DNA of 64,000 nt from Candidatus Latescibacterota bacterium (GCA_022827835.1 JAJEIO010000024.1:1-64000); one strand, 5' to 3'. Positions 1 through 9,494 are shown, counted from the first letter of the stretch. A program made the numbers and translations. The notes: generated by a model not told the origin, from the letters alone.

Positions 1-153
1 GGCCAGGGCCTGTCGGGAGATGGCGACTTCATGCCGCATGATCAAGCGCGCTGTGAGCTCGTAGAGCGTCTGCTCGTTGCGCTCAGAGAGCTCGTCCAGC
101 ATCAACCTCCGTGTTGGGTCCGCGAGTGCCTTGAAGACCAGGTCTTTGTACAT
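1..153 (-). CDS. ArsR-family HTH transcriptional regulator, N-terminal part
   Basis: Reading leftward from the ATG at 151-153 gives 51 codons with no stop before the window edge. The protein begins MYKDLVFKALADPTRR and continues with LDELSERNEQTLYEL. This is the usual start of winged-helix ArsR regulators of the kind often encoded next to SRPBCC/AHSA1 or small enzyme genes. The metal- or ligand-sensing part is not in the window. It is divergent from the sigma/ankyrin gene, and the two starts are only about 30 bases apart, so any promoters overlap. Family assignment is from recognised sequence pattern; the ligand is unknown. Confidence 0.7.
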   Translation of the reverse strand, partial: MYKDLVFKALADPTRRLMLDELSERNEQTLYELTARLIMRHEVAISRQALA

Positions 154-184
154 GCACGGATACAATACGCAACCACAGAGTTGC

Positions 185-2311
185 ATGTCAAGAGGCGATT
201 TCCCAGGTTTCCACTTGGCTGAGGACGCGGCGCAGGAGGCCTTTGTCGGGGCCTGGACTGAATTGCCGCGCTTGCGGGAACCGGCGGCCTTTCCGGGGTG
301 GTTCAAGCGGATTGTCTTTATGCGCTGTAGCCGCTTCTTGCGCCGACGGCATCCGGCGGCGGAATGCCAGCTAGAGGAGGTTTGGCCGATGGCGACGAGT
401 GATCCGGGAGAGGAACTTGAGGCGCGCGACGAGAAGGCCAAGGTCTTGGGTGCGATTGGGCGGCTGCCCGACCAAGAGCGGATGGCGACGATGCTGTTTT
501 ATATTTCGGCCTATTCGCGCCAAGAGATCGCCTCGTTTTTGGGTTTGTCCGCGGCGACAGTCAACAATCGGTTGCGCTCAGCTCGCAAACGCCTACAAAA
601 GGAGATGTTGAAGATGGCTAAACGGGAATTGCAGGGACAGGCCCCTTCGCGCGACGAGCGCTTTGTGCAACGAGTTGCGCATTTGCTTCAGCCTGAAGAC
701 ATGAAGACCGAGCACTACCAGTACGGCATCGAAGCCGTGGACGGGCACCAAGCTTGGGCGCTCTTTTGCGCTAGCGGCGCTGGTGATCTGGCGCGAGTCA
801 GCGCGTTGCTCGACCGCGACCCCAAGTTGGTCAACGCCCAGTACTGGTACCAGTTTCCCATCCACATGGCGGTGCGCGAGGGCCATGCCGAAGTGGTCCA
901 GCTATTGTTGCAGGCCGGGGCCGATCCGGGCCAGTCGCGCTATACCTATAATTCGTGGGACAAGCTGCTAGCCATCGCCGAGGAGCGCGGCTACGAGGAG
1001 GTGCAGGCGCTGCTGGTGGCGGCGATGCGCGAGCGCTTTGGCTACGATCCTGGCTTTGTCGCGCTGGCCGAGGCGGTTAAAGGCCGCGACCAGGCGCAGG
1101 TCGAGGCGGTGTTGGCCGAGCATCCCGACTTTATTCGCGCCGCCGATGCTCTGGGCAATGGGCCGCTGCACTGGGCGGCGCTGACGCGGCAAAACGAGTT
1201 GGTGGATTTCTTTGTTGCACGGGGTGCCGATCTTGAAGCCCGTCGCGCCGATGGCCAGACGCCGCTATTGGTCTCGCTCAATGGCGACTACTGGTTTAGG
1301 ACGCGCGACCTGTCGGCGGAAGTGCCGCGAGATCCGTGGATTGTCACGCGCCACTTGCTCGCTTGCGGCGCGGAGTATGCCCTGAGCATCGCCTGTGCTG
1401 CTGGCGATGGAGATCGCGTCGATGCGGTGCTGGCGGCCGATCCGGCCCAAGCCCGTGCGCTCGATGCGGGATGGCGCAGTCCGCTGTCCTATGCTGCTGG
1501 TAACGGCCATAGCCAAATTGTCGAAAGGCTGCTGGACTTGGGTGCCGATCCCAATCAGCCCGAGGAAAACGCGCCGCGTGGCAAGGCACTCTTCGAGGCT
1601 TGTGCGGGCAACCATTTGGAGACGGCGAAACTGCTGCTCGAACGCGGTGCCGATCCCAACGCCGGGGTGGACTCTTCGGGCTCCTGCTTGACTATCGTCG
1701 AGTTCAGGCATGGCAAAAAAGGCCAACAAATGCAGGCTCTGTTGCGCGAATACGGTGCGGTGACGCCGCCTTATGCCATGGACGACGCGGCGCTGGAACG
1801 GGCGATGCGCGAGGGGGATGCCGCCGTTGTGGATCCACAATTTTTGCACGAGTTGATGGGACGGGACAATCCTGCGCTCATTGGCGTCTTTTTGGAAATT
1901 ACGTCGGATGTAGGCGACCTGTTCCAACTGACCGACATCTGGGGCGGCAATTACCCTTCAGACCCCGATACAATCCGTACCTTGGCCGACCGCGGACTCG
2001 ACTTGCACCGCGCCAACTGGATCGGCCGCACCTTTCTGCACGGCTGTGCGGAAAAGGGCGATGTTGCGGCAGCTCGCGTCTTTTTGGAGTTGGGGGCCGA
2101 TATAGAGGCGGTCGAGTTGGAATACGGGGGGACGCCTTTGGCCGCTGCGGCGCGCAAGGGGCAGACGGAGATGGTGCGTTTTCTATTGGAACAAGGTGCC
2201 GATCCAGCCGCGCCAGCCGAGTCGCCTTGGGCGCAGCCGCTTTATTGGGCGGAGAAGGAGGGACACGGGGAAGTGGCGGCGCTGCTCAAGGAGTGGCGGC
2301 GGGACGGATAG
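185..2311 (+). CDS. Sigma-70 (ECF-like) factor fused to a long ankyrin-repeat domain, apparently missing the front of region 2
   Basis: The first 25 residues contain GFHLAEDAAQEAF, the end of sigma region 2, followed by REPAAFPGWFKRIV. Region 4 with its helix-turn-helix (LPDQERMATMLF through TVNNRLRSARKRLQ) lies at about residues 94-140. From about residue 195 to the end at 708 are repeated ankyrin units of the type PLHWAALTRQNELVDFFVARG. The roughly 40 residues that normally precede the AEDAAQEAF motif (region 2.1-2.2, core polymerase binding) are absent. No upstream frame supplies them, so the gene is 5'-truncated or the front was lost in rearrangement. The frame is open upstream to an ATG at 77, but that stretch overlaps the ArsR gene and looks non-coding. 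I chose ATG 185; 152 is also possible. Ankyrin tails are protein-binding modules, so a regulatory partner is inferred. Confidence 0.8.
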   Translation: MSRGDFPGFHLAEDAAQEAFVGAWTELPRLREPAAFPGWFKRIVFMRCSRFLRRRHPAAECQLEEVWPMATSDPGEELEARDEKAKVLGAIGRLPDQERMATMLFYISAYSRQEIASFLGLSAATVNNRLRSARKRLQKEMLKMAKRELQGQAPSRDERFVQRVAHLLQPEDMKTEHYQYGIEAVDGHQAWALFCASGAGDLARVSALLDRDPKLVNAQYWYQFPIHMAVREGHAEVVQLLLQAGADPGQSRYTYNSWDKLLAIAEERGYEEVQALLVAAMRERFGYDPGFVALAEAVKGRDQAQVEAVLAEHPDFIRAADALGNGPLHWAALTRQNELVDFFVARGADLEARRADGQTPLLVSLNGDYWFRTRDLSAEVPRDPWIVTRHLLACGAEYALSIACAAGDGDRVDAVLAADPAQARALDAGWRSPLSYAAGNGHSQIVERLLDLGADPNQPEENAPRGKALFEACAGNHLETAKLLLERGADPNAGVDSSGSCLTIVEFRHGKKGQQMQALLREYGAVTPPYAMDDAALERAMREGDAAVVDPQFLHELMGRDNPALIGVFLEITSDVGDLFQLTDIWGGNYPSDPDTIRTLADRGLDLHRANWIGRTFLHGCAEKGDVAAARVFLELGADIEAVELEYGGTPLAAAARKGQTEMVRFLLEQGADPAAPAESPWAQPLYWAEKEGHGEVAALLKEWRRDG

Positions 2312-2326
2312 CACGCATTTCACCTC

Positions 2327-3280
2327 CTATTGATGCGCCCGGTTAATCAGCACGGCACTCAAGATCAACGCCCCCCGCACCACGAGCTGCCAGTATTCGC
2401 TAATATTCATCAGCGTCATGCCGTTGACTAAGATGCCCAAGAACACCACGCCGATCAGGGTGCCGCGTATCTGACCCTCGCCGCCCATCAAGCTGGTGCC
2501 GCCGATGATGACCGCGGCGATCACGTCCAATTCCCACCCTCTAGCCGTCGTCGCCGCACCGGACATGATCTCGGCCGACTGCATGATGCCGGCCAGCGCT
2601 GCCAAAAAAGCGACAATCGCCATGACGGTGATTTTGATTTTGCCGACCTCAATGCCGCTGAGCCGCGCGGCCTCGGCATTGCCACCCACCGCGTAGATTG
2701 AGCGCCCCAGTGTGGTGTAGCCCATCAGGAAATGCGTCGTCAGAAAGACCAGCGCGAAGACCAGCGCTGGAAAGGGCACGCCGAGGAGATAACCGCCGCC
2801 TAGGAAATTGTACCACTCGGGAAAGGGCGTCAGCGGAAAGCCCCCGGTGATGAGCTGCGCCGACCCGGTCAAGACTGTCATCCACGCCAAGGTGATGATA
2901 AAGGTCGGCACCCCAAAGCGCACGCGGATGAATCCGCTCAGAGCACCGACGCTTAGGCCGACTAGCAAGGCCGCTAGCATAGCTGCGGGCACTGCCAATT
3001 CTATTGCTAGCCCAGCCCCGGCTAGATGCTGCGTCAAATAGGCGGTCAAGCAGCCGGCAAAAGCCACTGCCGACCCCACGCTCAGGTCGATCTCGCCGGA
3101 AATGATGACCATCGTCATGCCAAAGGCGATGATACCCTGCATGGACACGTTGCGCAGCACGTTGAGCAGATTGTCAACAGAGAAAAACCCCTCGGCCTCA
3201 AACGCCAAGATCGCGCAGAGGACGAAGAGAATGATCTCCATAATCGAGCGCTTCACCCACGCCAAAAGCCGTTCACGCAT
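2327..3280 (-). CDS. Ribose-type sugar ABC transporter permease (RbsC family)
   Basis: A 317-residue, very hydrophobic inner-membrane protein with the family's usual length and landmarks: GIIAFGMTMVIISGEIDLSVG near the N-terminus and GWELDVIAAVIIGGTSLMGG near the C-terminus. It would form the homodimeric channel of a BPD_transp_2 importer. It is the last gene of a minus-strand run and its start overlaps the end of the ATPase gene by 8 bases, which supports translational coupling. The substrate cannot be read from sequence; a sugar or polyol is the family default. Confidence 0.9.
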   Translation of the reverse strand: MRERLLAWVKRSIMEIILFVLCAILAFEAEGFFSVDNLLNVLRNVSMQGIIAFGMTMVIISGEIDLSVGSAVAFAGCLTAYLTQHLAGAGLAIELAVPAAMLAALLVGLSVGALSGFIRVRFGVPTFIITLAWMTVLTGSAQLITGGFPLTPFPEWYNFLGGGYLLGVPFPALVFALVFLTTHFLMGYTTLGRSIYAVGGNAEAARLSGIEVGKIKITVMAIVAFLAALAGIMQSAEIMSGAATTARGWELDVIAAVIIGGTSLMGGEGQIRGTLIGVVFLGILVNGMTLMNISEYWQLVVRGALILSAVLINRAHQ

Positions 3281-4769
3281 TGCGGGCCGTCCCCATGCAG
3301 CGCAGTGCCAACTCGTCGGCGCTGATTTCTCCGGGCCGTACTTGGCCCTCGATCCGTCCCTCGCGCATGATTAAGATCCGATGGCAAACTTCGACCAATT
3401 CTTCCAGCTCGGTCGATACAAAAAGCGAGGCAATGCCTTGGCGGCTCAAATCCCACATGGCTTCGAAAATCTGCTGCTTGGCCTGCACATCTACACCGCG
3501 CGTCGGCTCGTCGAAGAGGATGACTCGCGGGCGATTGCCCAGCCAATTGCCCAACACCACCTTCTGCTGATTCCCGCCGCTCAGCGCTGAGACCGGAGCC
3601 TCGGTGTCGGCGACCTTGATTTCGAGTTGGGTTACTAGGGCATCTACTACGGCTTGCTCCTCCACGCGGGTGATATATCCCCGGCGGGCGATCCGGCTCA
3701 TGCTCGCCAAGCACATATTGGCGCGGATGCTATGGGCCTGGATCAGGGCCTCTTCCTTGCGGTTTTCAGGGGTAAAGGCCAAGCCCTGCGCCTTCATTTT
3801 CGGGGGGGTTGGTGCTGCTACGCGCTGGCCTTGGATCAATATCTGCCCGCGGTCGCAGGCGTCTGCGCCGAAGAGGGCGCGCAGCAGTTCGGTGCGGCCG
3901 GCGCCCAGCATCCCGGCAATGCCGAGGATTTCGCCCTCGTAGAGCGCGAAGCTCACATCGGTGAAGGCGTTCCCGTGCGACAAGCCCTGCACCTCCAGCA
4001 CGGGAGTCGCGCCCGGCTGCAAATCATCCGGCCGCTCCTGCTGCGCGACCTCGCCGAACATCATTTGCACGATCTCCGCGATGCTCGTGTCCCGCATCGC
4101 TACCGTGCCGATGTGATGCCCGTCGCGCAAGACCGTGACTCGGTCGGCGATGGAGTGCAATTCCTGTAAGCGGTGAGAGATGTAGATGATTGCCACGCCC
4201 GCGGCGGCCAGCCCTTTGACCACGCGGAAGAGTTGCTCGGTCTCGTGCGTGGCCAGCGCCGAGGTCGGCTCGTCGAGGATGAGCACGGCCGGGTCAAAGG
4301 ACATGGCCTTGGCGATCTCGACGATCTGCTGCTGCGCCACTCCCAAAGCGCCGGTGCGCGCTCGGACGTCGATGGCGACTCCCAGCCTTGCGAGAACCTC
4401 CTCGGCCTGTGCGTAGGTTGCCGTCCAGTCGATGAGTCTGCGCCGCTTCGGCGTCCGGCCGAGCAGGATATTCTCGGCCACCGTCAGCCCTGGCACCAAA
4501 CTCAGTTCCTGATAGACCATGGCGATGCCATAGTCAAAGGCGTCCTGCGGCGAGCGCAACGCGACCGGCACCTCATCGCATAGGATGCGCCCCCTGTTTG
4601 GGGCGACCGATCCGGCTAGGATTTTGACCAGAGTGCTTTTGCCAGCGCCGTTTTTGCCGATTAGCGCGTGGACCTCGCCGGAGGCAAACCCCACCGAAAC
4701 CTCGTCGAGCGCCACCGTTCCTGGGTAGTCTTTACCTAGGTTTTCGACTGCTAGTTTGAAGGAGCTCAC
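3273..4769 (-). CDS. Sugar ABC transporter ATP-binding protein with two ATPase halves (RbsA/MglA family)
   Basis: The protein has 498 residues and the duplicated layout of ribose/galactose importers. The first half has a Walker A (GKNGAGKST, residues 38-46) and Walker B (ILDEPTSAL). The second half has the family's modified Walker A (GMLGAGRTE), a strong signature LSGGNQQKV and Walker B (VILFDEPTRG). It energises uptake with the RbsC-like permease and RbsB-like binding protein on either side. The ATG overlaps the end of the binding-protein gene by 4 bases. Nothing unusual is seen in the catalytic motifs. Confidence 0.93.
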   Translation of the reverse strand: MSSFKLAVENLGKDYPGTVALDEVSVGFASGEVHALIGKNGAGKSTLVKILAGSVAPNRGRILCDEVPVALRSPQDAFDYGIAMVYQELSLVPGLTVAENILLGRTPKRRRLIDWTATYAQAEEVLARLGVAIDVRARTGALGVAQQQIVEIAKAMSFDPAVLILDEPTSALATHETEQLFRVVKGLAAAGVAIIYISHRLQELHSIADRVTVLRDGHHIGTVAMRDTSIAEIVQMMFGEVAQQERPDDLQPGATPVLEVQGLSHGNAFTDVSFALYEGEILGIAGMLGAGRTELLRALFGADACDRGQILIQGQRVAAPTPPKMKAQGLAFTPENRKEEALIQAHSIRANMCLASMSRIARRGYITRVEEQAVVDALVTQLEIKVADTEAPVSALSGGNQQKVVLGNWLGNRPRVILFDEPTRGVDVQAKQQIFEAMWDLSRQGIASLFVSTELEELVEVCHRILIMREGRIEGQVRPGEISADELALRCMGTARNA

Positions 4770-5752
4770 TGATTGCCGAGGGCGATCAGGTCGGCGAGCC
4801 GCGAGCCAAAGGCCCGCACGCCGTCTGGGTCTTGGCGCGCCACAAGCACCCCGTCCATCACTACTTTGGCCGCGACTTCCTGACCCTTGAGCGCCGCGAT
4901 GGCTATCTCCATGGCTTTTGTGCCCAGTTCAAAAGGGGTTTGGGTGGTAAGGGCCTGCAAGATGTTGTCCTCGGCGAGCATGAACTCGACGAGCTGCTGG
5001 CTGGCATCAGTGCCAAAGACGACCACCTTGCCCTCGCGGCCGGCGTTTTTGACCGCCATCACCGACCCGACGGTGCCGCCTTCGTTGGCCGACCAGATGA
5101 TGTCGATTTCTGGATGGGCCGTGAGAATGTCCCCGGCTTTCTTGAGCGCCATCTCCGGCAACCAGGCGTCTTGCTCGGCGACGAATTCCACGCCCGGCAA
5201 CTGCCCCACCACCTCGACGAACCCGTTGCGGCGCGCGTCGCTCTGCTCGGCGAGCTGCGACTTGAAGGCGAGGGTGGCAATTTTGGCTTGCCCGCCTAGC
5301 TGCTCTTCGATGTAGCGCCGCGCCACCAGCCCGGTCTGTCGGCCCAAGTCCCCTTGGTCGCTCTCGATATAGGCGACGGGGATATTCCCTTCTACCGTTG
5401 TATTATAAGTCACCACCGCGATGCCAGCGTCCTTGGCTCGCTGTAAGGCTGTGGCCGAGGCTTTGGCGCTCAGCGGCGAGATCACAATGGCATCAACGCC
5501 GCGCGCGATATAGGTGTTGACTAGCTGAATCTCCTTGTCCGGCTTATTCGCGCTATTGGCCAGCAGCAGCTCGACGCCCGCTTTGTCAGCCGCGTCCTGC
5601 ATCCCAAACTGGATCAGCCGGAAAAACTGATCCTCCTGAAAGACAATCCCGGCGATCTTGAGTTTTTTCTGTTCAGGTGCTTCTTGTCGATCGCCGCAGC
5701 TTAGGGCGACTAGTCCCACAACGGCTGCGATAATCCATTGGCGCAATTTCAT
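4766..5752 (-). CDS. Periplasmic sugar-binding lipoprotein (RbsB-like, peripla_BP_4)
   Basis: 328 residues. The start (MKLRQWIIAAVVGLVALSC) is a signal peptide ending in a lipobox-like cysteine, so the protein is probably membrane-anchored. The body has the two-lobed sugar-binding pattern: GIVFQEDQFF, GVDAIVISPLSAKA and IWSANEGGTVGSVMAVKNAG. A good ribosome-binding site (GAGGAG) lies 7 bases before the ATG. It is first of the three importer genes and follows the family-5 binding-protein gene after only 18 bases, so all five minus-strand genes are probably co-transcribed. The ligand is unknown. Confidence 0.88.
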   Translation of the reverse strand: MKLRQWIIAAVVGLVALSCGDRQEAPEQKKLKIAGIVFQEDQFFRLIQFGMQDAADKAGVELLLANSANKPDKEIQLVNTYIARGVDAIVISPLSAKASATALQRAKDAGIAVVTYNTTVEGNIPVAYIESDQGDLGRQTGLVARRYIEEQLGGQAKIATLAFKSQLAEQSDARRNGFVEVVGQLPGVEFVAEQDAWLPEMALKKAGDILTAHPEIDIIWSANEGGTVGSVMAVKNAGREGKVVVFGTDASQQLVEFMLAEDNILQALTTQTPFELGTKAMEIAIAALKGQEVAAKVVMDGVLVARQDPDGVRAFGSRLADLIALGNQ

Positions 5753-5770
5753 GTGTACTCTCCTCGTGCG

Positions 5771-7558
5771 TTACCCCTGCACCGGCTGCAAATTGAGCAG
5801 TACTAATAGCCACACCCGGTGCCAATAGGCGCTGTTGATATAAGGGTTGTATTCCGAGGGCCAATTGCGCCAGTAGGTTTGATTGTGCGGAATGCGGTGA
5901 TACCATTGCAAGAGTGGGATCGACGGCAGTTCGGCCAGCCAGATTTCCATGGCTTGGCGATACAATTGCACTAGCTGCGGATCGCGTGGCCCGACTTCCG
6001 CCATCTGATCGACGATCTGGTCGAATTCCTCGTTCTGCCAGCGCCAGACGGACTCGGCGGGCTGGCCGGTTGGCTGCACGAAGCGGCTGTGATAGAGCCG
6101 CAGCGTAAAATACGGATCGCGCACGCCGCCGGCGTGCCCGGTGATAAAGGAGCGTGCTGTGCCGTGCGATATGCGGGTGAATGTGTCTGGGGTATTGCGG
6201 AAGTCGGCGTCAAAACCTGCTCGCTCTAGCTGGGCGACCAAGACCGGCGTTATGTCTTGGAAGATCGGGTAGATGTCGATGAGCATTTCAAACGGCTTGC
6301 CGTCTTTGGTCCAATAGCCATCGGCGGACCGCTGCCAGCCCATGCTCCGCATCAGGGCCGCGCTCTTGTCTAGGTCGAAGACGCCTATTTCGTATTCCTC
6401 TAGCAGATCCTCGACCTCGCTGAAATACGGCCTAAGGGCCGGGTAGTCGGGCAAGGGCAGGAGCGTTGAAATTCCGGCTCCCTGCCAGCCCACTTCCACT
6501 AATTGCTGCCGGTTGATGGCATAGTTGATCGCCCGCCGCACATCGACATTCGCAAAGGGGGCTTCAAGGTTGTTGAAGCCGAGGGAAATGGGCCAGAAAT
6601 CGACGTAGCCGTACGGCGGCAGGCGCCCGGCCCAAGTCGTCACCCGGGGATTTTTGTCGAGTACGGTCAGGATGTTGGGCGGGCGCAGGTCGAGGCTGGT
6701 GTCAATGTGGTTGGTAATCAGGTTTTGGACGCGCTTGGCCTCCTCCATGTAAGGCAGGTAGATGATGCGCTCGACTTTGGGCAGGGATTGGAAGCCGGTG
6801 GCCGCGGCCCACCAGTCTGGCCGCAGGTCCCAGATGCGCTGTTGCGGCGTGGAGAGCACTAGCTTGTACGGCCCGGAAAACACGGGCCAGCCTTTTTGCG
6901 GATCGAAGTTTTCAAAGGTGTCCGGCGACTGCCCTTCCCACACGTGCTTGGGCACAATCGGCACCCCATTGCCGAAGTTGTGGGTGAAATACGAAAAAAC
7001 AAAGCGCGGGTTGGGCGCAGTCAGGGCTATGCGCGCCGTCAGGCTATCGACGACCACGGCTTCTTGGACCCAGTTTTTCATGTCGGTTGAATAGGACAAC
7101 AAAGGTGCGTTGTCCTTGAGCATGTTGATCGCAAAAACCAAGTCGTGCGCCGTCCACGGCATGCCGTCGCTCCACTGGACCCCTCGACGAATGGTGATTT
7201 CCACTTCGGTATAGGCGTCGTTGAAGCGGTGGTCTGTGGCGATCCAGGGAATCAGCTTGCCCTTAAAGGCATTGTAAAAGTACAGTGGCTCGAAAACGAA
7301 ATTGTACCCAGTGCGCGAGGTGGATTCCGGTCGATAGGGGTTGAAGGTATTGTAGTCTTTGATCTGCCCGGCGCACGTGCCGCTTTCGGCGCAATCCATA
7401 ATCAAGGTGCGGTTGCGCGGGACTTGTCTGAGCGCTGGTTCTTCGACCTCGGCGTCCTCGGGCTGGTCGGCCGCGTCCGATGGCTGTTGGTCGGAGGGGG
7501 TGTCGCCGCAGCCGCTGAGTAGCCACGCGCTGAGCAATATGCAGATACTGCGTTTCAT
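5771..7558 (-). CDS. Family-5 (oligopeptide/dipeptide-type) solute-binding lipoprotein, copy 1
   Basis: 595 residues with a clean lipoprotein signal (LLSAWLLSGC). Typical SBP_bac_5 features follow: an early PYRPESTSRTGYNFVFEPL segment, GVQWSDGMPWTAHDLVFAINML, and a C-terminal PLLQWYHRIPHNQTYWRNWP. The ribosome-binding site GAGG precedes the ATG by 6 bases. It is clearly paralogous over its whole length to the next gene upstream (7618-9345). Family-5 proteins usually deliver peptides, nickel, opines or glycosides to DppBC/OppBC permeases. No such permease is nearby; the only transporter genes following are of the ribose type. Confidence 0.88.
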   Translation of the reverse strand: MKRSICILLSAWLLSGCGDTPSDQQPSDAADQPEDAEVEEPALRQVPRNRTLIMDCAESGTCAGQIKDYNTFNPYRPESTSRTGYNFVFEPLYFYNAFKGKLIPWIATDHRFNDAYTEVEITIRRGVQWSDGMPWTAHDLVFAINMLKDNAPLLSYSTDMKNWVQEAVVVDSLTARIALTAPNPRFVFSYFTHNFGNGVPIVPKHVWEGQSPDTFENFDPQKGWPVFSGPYKLVLSTPQQRIWDLRPDWWAAATGFQSLPKVERIIYLPYMEEAKRVQNLITNHIDTSLDLRPPNILTVLDKNPRVTTWAGRLPPYGYVDFWPISLGFNNLEAPFANVDVRRAINYAINRQQLVEVGWQGAGISTLLPLPDYPALRPYFSEVEDLLEEYEIGVFDLDKSAALMRSMGWQRSADGYWTKDGKPFEMLIDIYPIFQDITPVLVAQLERAGFDADFRNTPDTFTRISHGTARSFITGHAGGVRDPYFTLRLYHSRFVQPTGQPAESVWRWQNEEFDQIVDQMAEVGPRDPQLVQLYRQAMEIWLAELPSIPLLQWYHRIPHNQTYWRNWPSEYNPYINSAYWHRVWLLVLLNLQPVQG

Positions 7559-7617
7559 GTTAGACCTCGCCTCGGTTTAGAGTGAAAGGGCCGCGCCGAT
7601 TGAGCGCGAGCAAACCT

Positions 7618-9345
7618 TTAGCCTCGCGTTGGTTGTAGGTGCAACAATACTAAAAGCCACGTCCGGTGCCAGTAGGCTGTATTGATATACGGATTGTCCG
7701 CCGAGGGCCAGTTGCGCCAGTAGGTTTGGTTGTGTGGCAAGCGGTGGTAAAATTGCAACAAGGGTACGGCTGGCAACTCGCGCAGCCAAATCTCCAGCGC
7801 CTCTCTGAACAGGCCCACCAAGCGCGGATCGTCGGGTGCGGTCTGTCCCATCTGATCGACGAGTGCGTCATATTCGGGGTTTTTCCAGCGCCAGAAGTTC
7901 GGCGTCGCCGTGCCCGTAGGCTGGACGAAGCGGCTGTGGTAGAGCCGCAGTGTAAAGTACGGATCGCGCACCGAGCCTCCATTGCCAAATATATAAGTTT
8001 TGGCCGCGCCCGTGGTCATCCGCGTGTAGTTGTCCGAGGTCATGCGCATGTTGGCTGCAAAGCCGGCTCGCTGCAACTGCTCGACTAAGATCGGCGCGAT
8101 GTCTTGGAAGGTTTGGCTGATGTCGAGCAGTATCTTAGCCTGCGCCCCGTCTCGCGTCCAGATGCCCTCGGCGTCCCGCTGCCATCCTGACTCTTGCATC
8201 AGGGCCGCGCTGCGGGCCGGATCGAACAGCCCCACCGGATGTTGTTCCAGCAAGTCCTCGACTTGGGACGTGTAGTGCCTGAGCCGAGGGAAGTCGGGGA
8301 ATGGCAATAGGGTTGGTTCCCCCGCTCCCTGCCAGCCGACTTCCACTAGCTGCTCGCGGTTGATGGCGTGGTTTACGGCCCAGCGGAAGGCCGGCTCGTC
8401 GTAGGGTGGCTCTTGGACATTGAAGCCCAGCGAAAGGGGCCACCAGTCGAGATAGCCATAGGGCGGCTCTTGGCCGCTCCAAGTTGTCGCATTGGGGTTT
8501 TGCTCTAGTACTGTGCGGATGTTGGGTGGCAGCATATCGGCGCACAGGTCCATGGCATTGGTAGCGAGGTTTTGGACCTGTTTGGCCTCCTCCATGTAGG
8601 GCAGGTAAATCAGCCGCTCAACTTGCGGCGGCTGGCGGAAGCCGATTTTGGTGGCCCACCAGCCGTCGCGCCGATCCCATATCCGCTGCTCCGGCACGGA
8701 GTGCGCTAGGCGGTACGGACCGCTTACTACGGGCCAGCCTTGCGCTAGATCGAAGTTGGCGAAGGTCTTGGGGTCTTGGCCCTCCCAGATGTGCCGGGGC
8801 ACAATCGGCACGCCATTGTCGAAGTTGTGGGTGAAATACGTGAAGACGAAGCGCGGGTTGGGGGCTGTCAATCCAATGTGCGCCGTTAGGCTGTCGCTGG
8901 CCACGGCCGTTTTTACCCAGGTCTGCATATCGACTGCAAAGGTCAGTTCCGGCGCGTGGTTGCGGAGCATGTTGATCGTAAAGACCACGTCGTGCGCCGT
9001 CCACGGCTGCCCGTCGCTCCACTCGACTTCGGGCCGAATTTTTATGATGACTTCGGTATAGTCTGCGTTGTACTCGTGTCCGGTGGCGATCCAGGGGATG
9101 ATCTCGTCGCGATAGGCGTTGTAAAAGTAGAGCGGCTCGTAGAGGAAGTTGTACCCTGTGCGCGAGACCTTGCCGGGCAGGTAGGGGTTAAAGGCGTCGT
9201 AGTCTTGGAACTGGCCGCTGCACGTGCCCTGATCGACGCAGTCGGTGATCAAGGTGCGCTCGCGCGGCACGTGTTGCAGACTACCTTCGCCGCTACAAGC
9301 AGCGCAGACCAGAGCGAGGATTAGCGAGAAAGCGGGGCGCGTCAA
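7618..9345 (-). CDS. Family-5 solute-binding lipoprotein, copy 2 (TTG start)
   Basis: A second family-5 binding protein, alignable end to end with copy 1 (shared blocks such as WPVVSGPYRL, LIYLPYMEEAK and PHNQTYWRNWPS). The frame is open to an ATG at 9384, but the signal peptide (SLILALVCAAC, ending in a lipobox) begins just after a TTG at 9343-9345. That TTG has AAGGAG 6 bases upstream, so I place the start there, giving 575 residues. It is the first gene of the five-gene minus-strand run. Two adjacent copies suggest duplication followed by ligand divergence; no matching permease is visible. Confidence 0.87.
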   Translation of the reverse strand: MTRPAFSLILALVCAACSGEGSLQHVPRERTLITDCVDQGTCSGQFQDYDAFNPYLPGKVSRTGYNFLYEPLYFYNAYRDEIIPWIATGHEYNADYTEVIIKIRPEVEWSDGQPWTAHDVVFTINMLRNHAPELTFAVDMQTWVKTAVASDSLTAHIGLTAPNPRFVFTYFTHNFDNGVPIVPRHIWEGQDPKTFANFDLAQGWPVVSGPYRLAHSVPEQRIWDRRDGWWATKIGFRQPPQVERLIYLPYMEEAKQVQNLATNAMDLCADMLPPNIRTVLEQNPNATTWSGQEPPYGYLDWWPLSLGFNVQEPPYDEPAFRWAVNHAINREQLVEVGWQGAGEPTLLPFPDFPRLRHYTSQVEDLLEQHPVGLFDPARSAALMQESGWQRDAEGIWTRDGAQAKILLDISQTFQDIAPILVEQLQRAGFAANMRMTSDNYTRMTTGAAKTYIFGNGGSVRDPYFTLRLYHSRFVQPTGTATPNFWRWKNPEYDALVDQMGQTAPDDPRLVGLFREALEIWLRELPAVPLLQFYHRLPHNQTYWRNWPSADNPYINTAYWHRTWLLVLLHLQPTRG

Positions 9346-9408
9346 GGGCTTCTCCTTTTGGCGGTGGTCGCCAAAACGTATCAACGCGCGTTGGGAGGGT
9401 CAACCGAC

Positions 9409-9437
9409 TTGAGCGAAGCTACCAGCCCGCCTATACT
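9409..9437 (+). promoter_or_regulatory. Candidate sigma-70-type promoter for the D-aminoacylase operon
   Basis: TTGAGC at 9409-9414 and TATACT at 9432-9437, separated by 17 bases. They sit in the divergent gap between the binding-protein operon and the D-aminoacylase start at 9495. Predicted from sequence pattern only. Confidence 0.45.
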
Positions 9438-9494
9438 ACCTCCATCCTATCCAAATGCGGTCATGCCGCGCTCTATTAACCCTAGGAAAAAACC

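Noticed and set aside
77-184. Upstream extension of the sigma/ankyrin gene to ATG 77
   Set aside because: It overlaps the divergent ArsR gene, and the extra residues are serine-rich and unlike sigma region 2.
1265-1927. 220-codon minus-strand frame inside the ankyrin gene
   Set aside because: High-GC shadow; the plus strand encodes clear ankyrin repeats and the minus product has no recognisable pattern.
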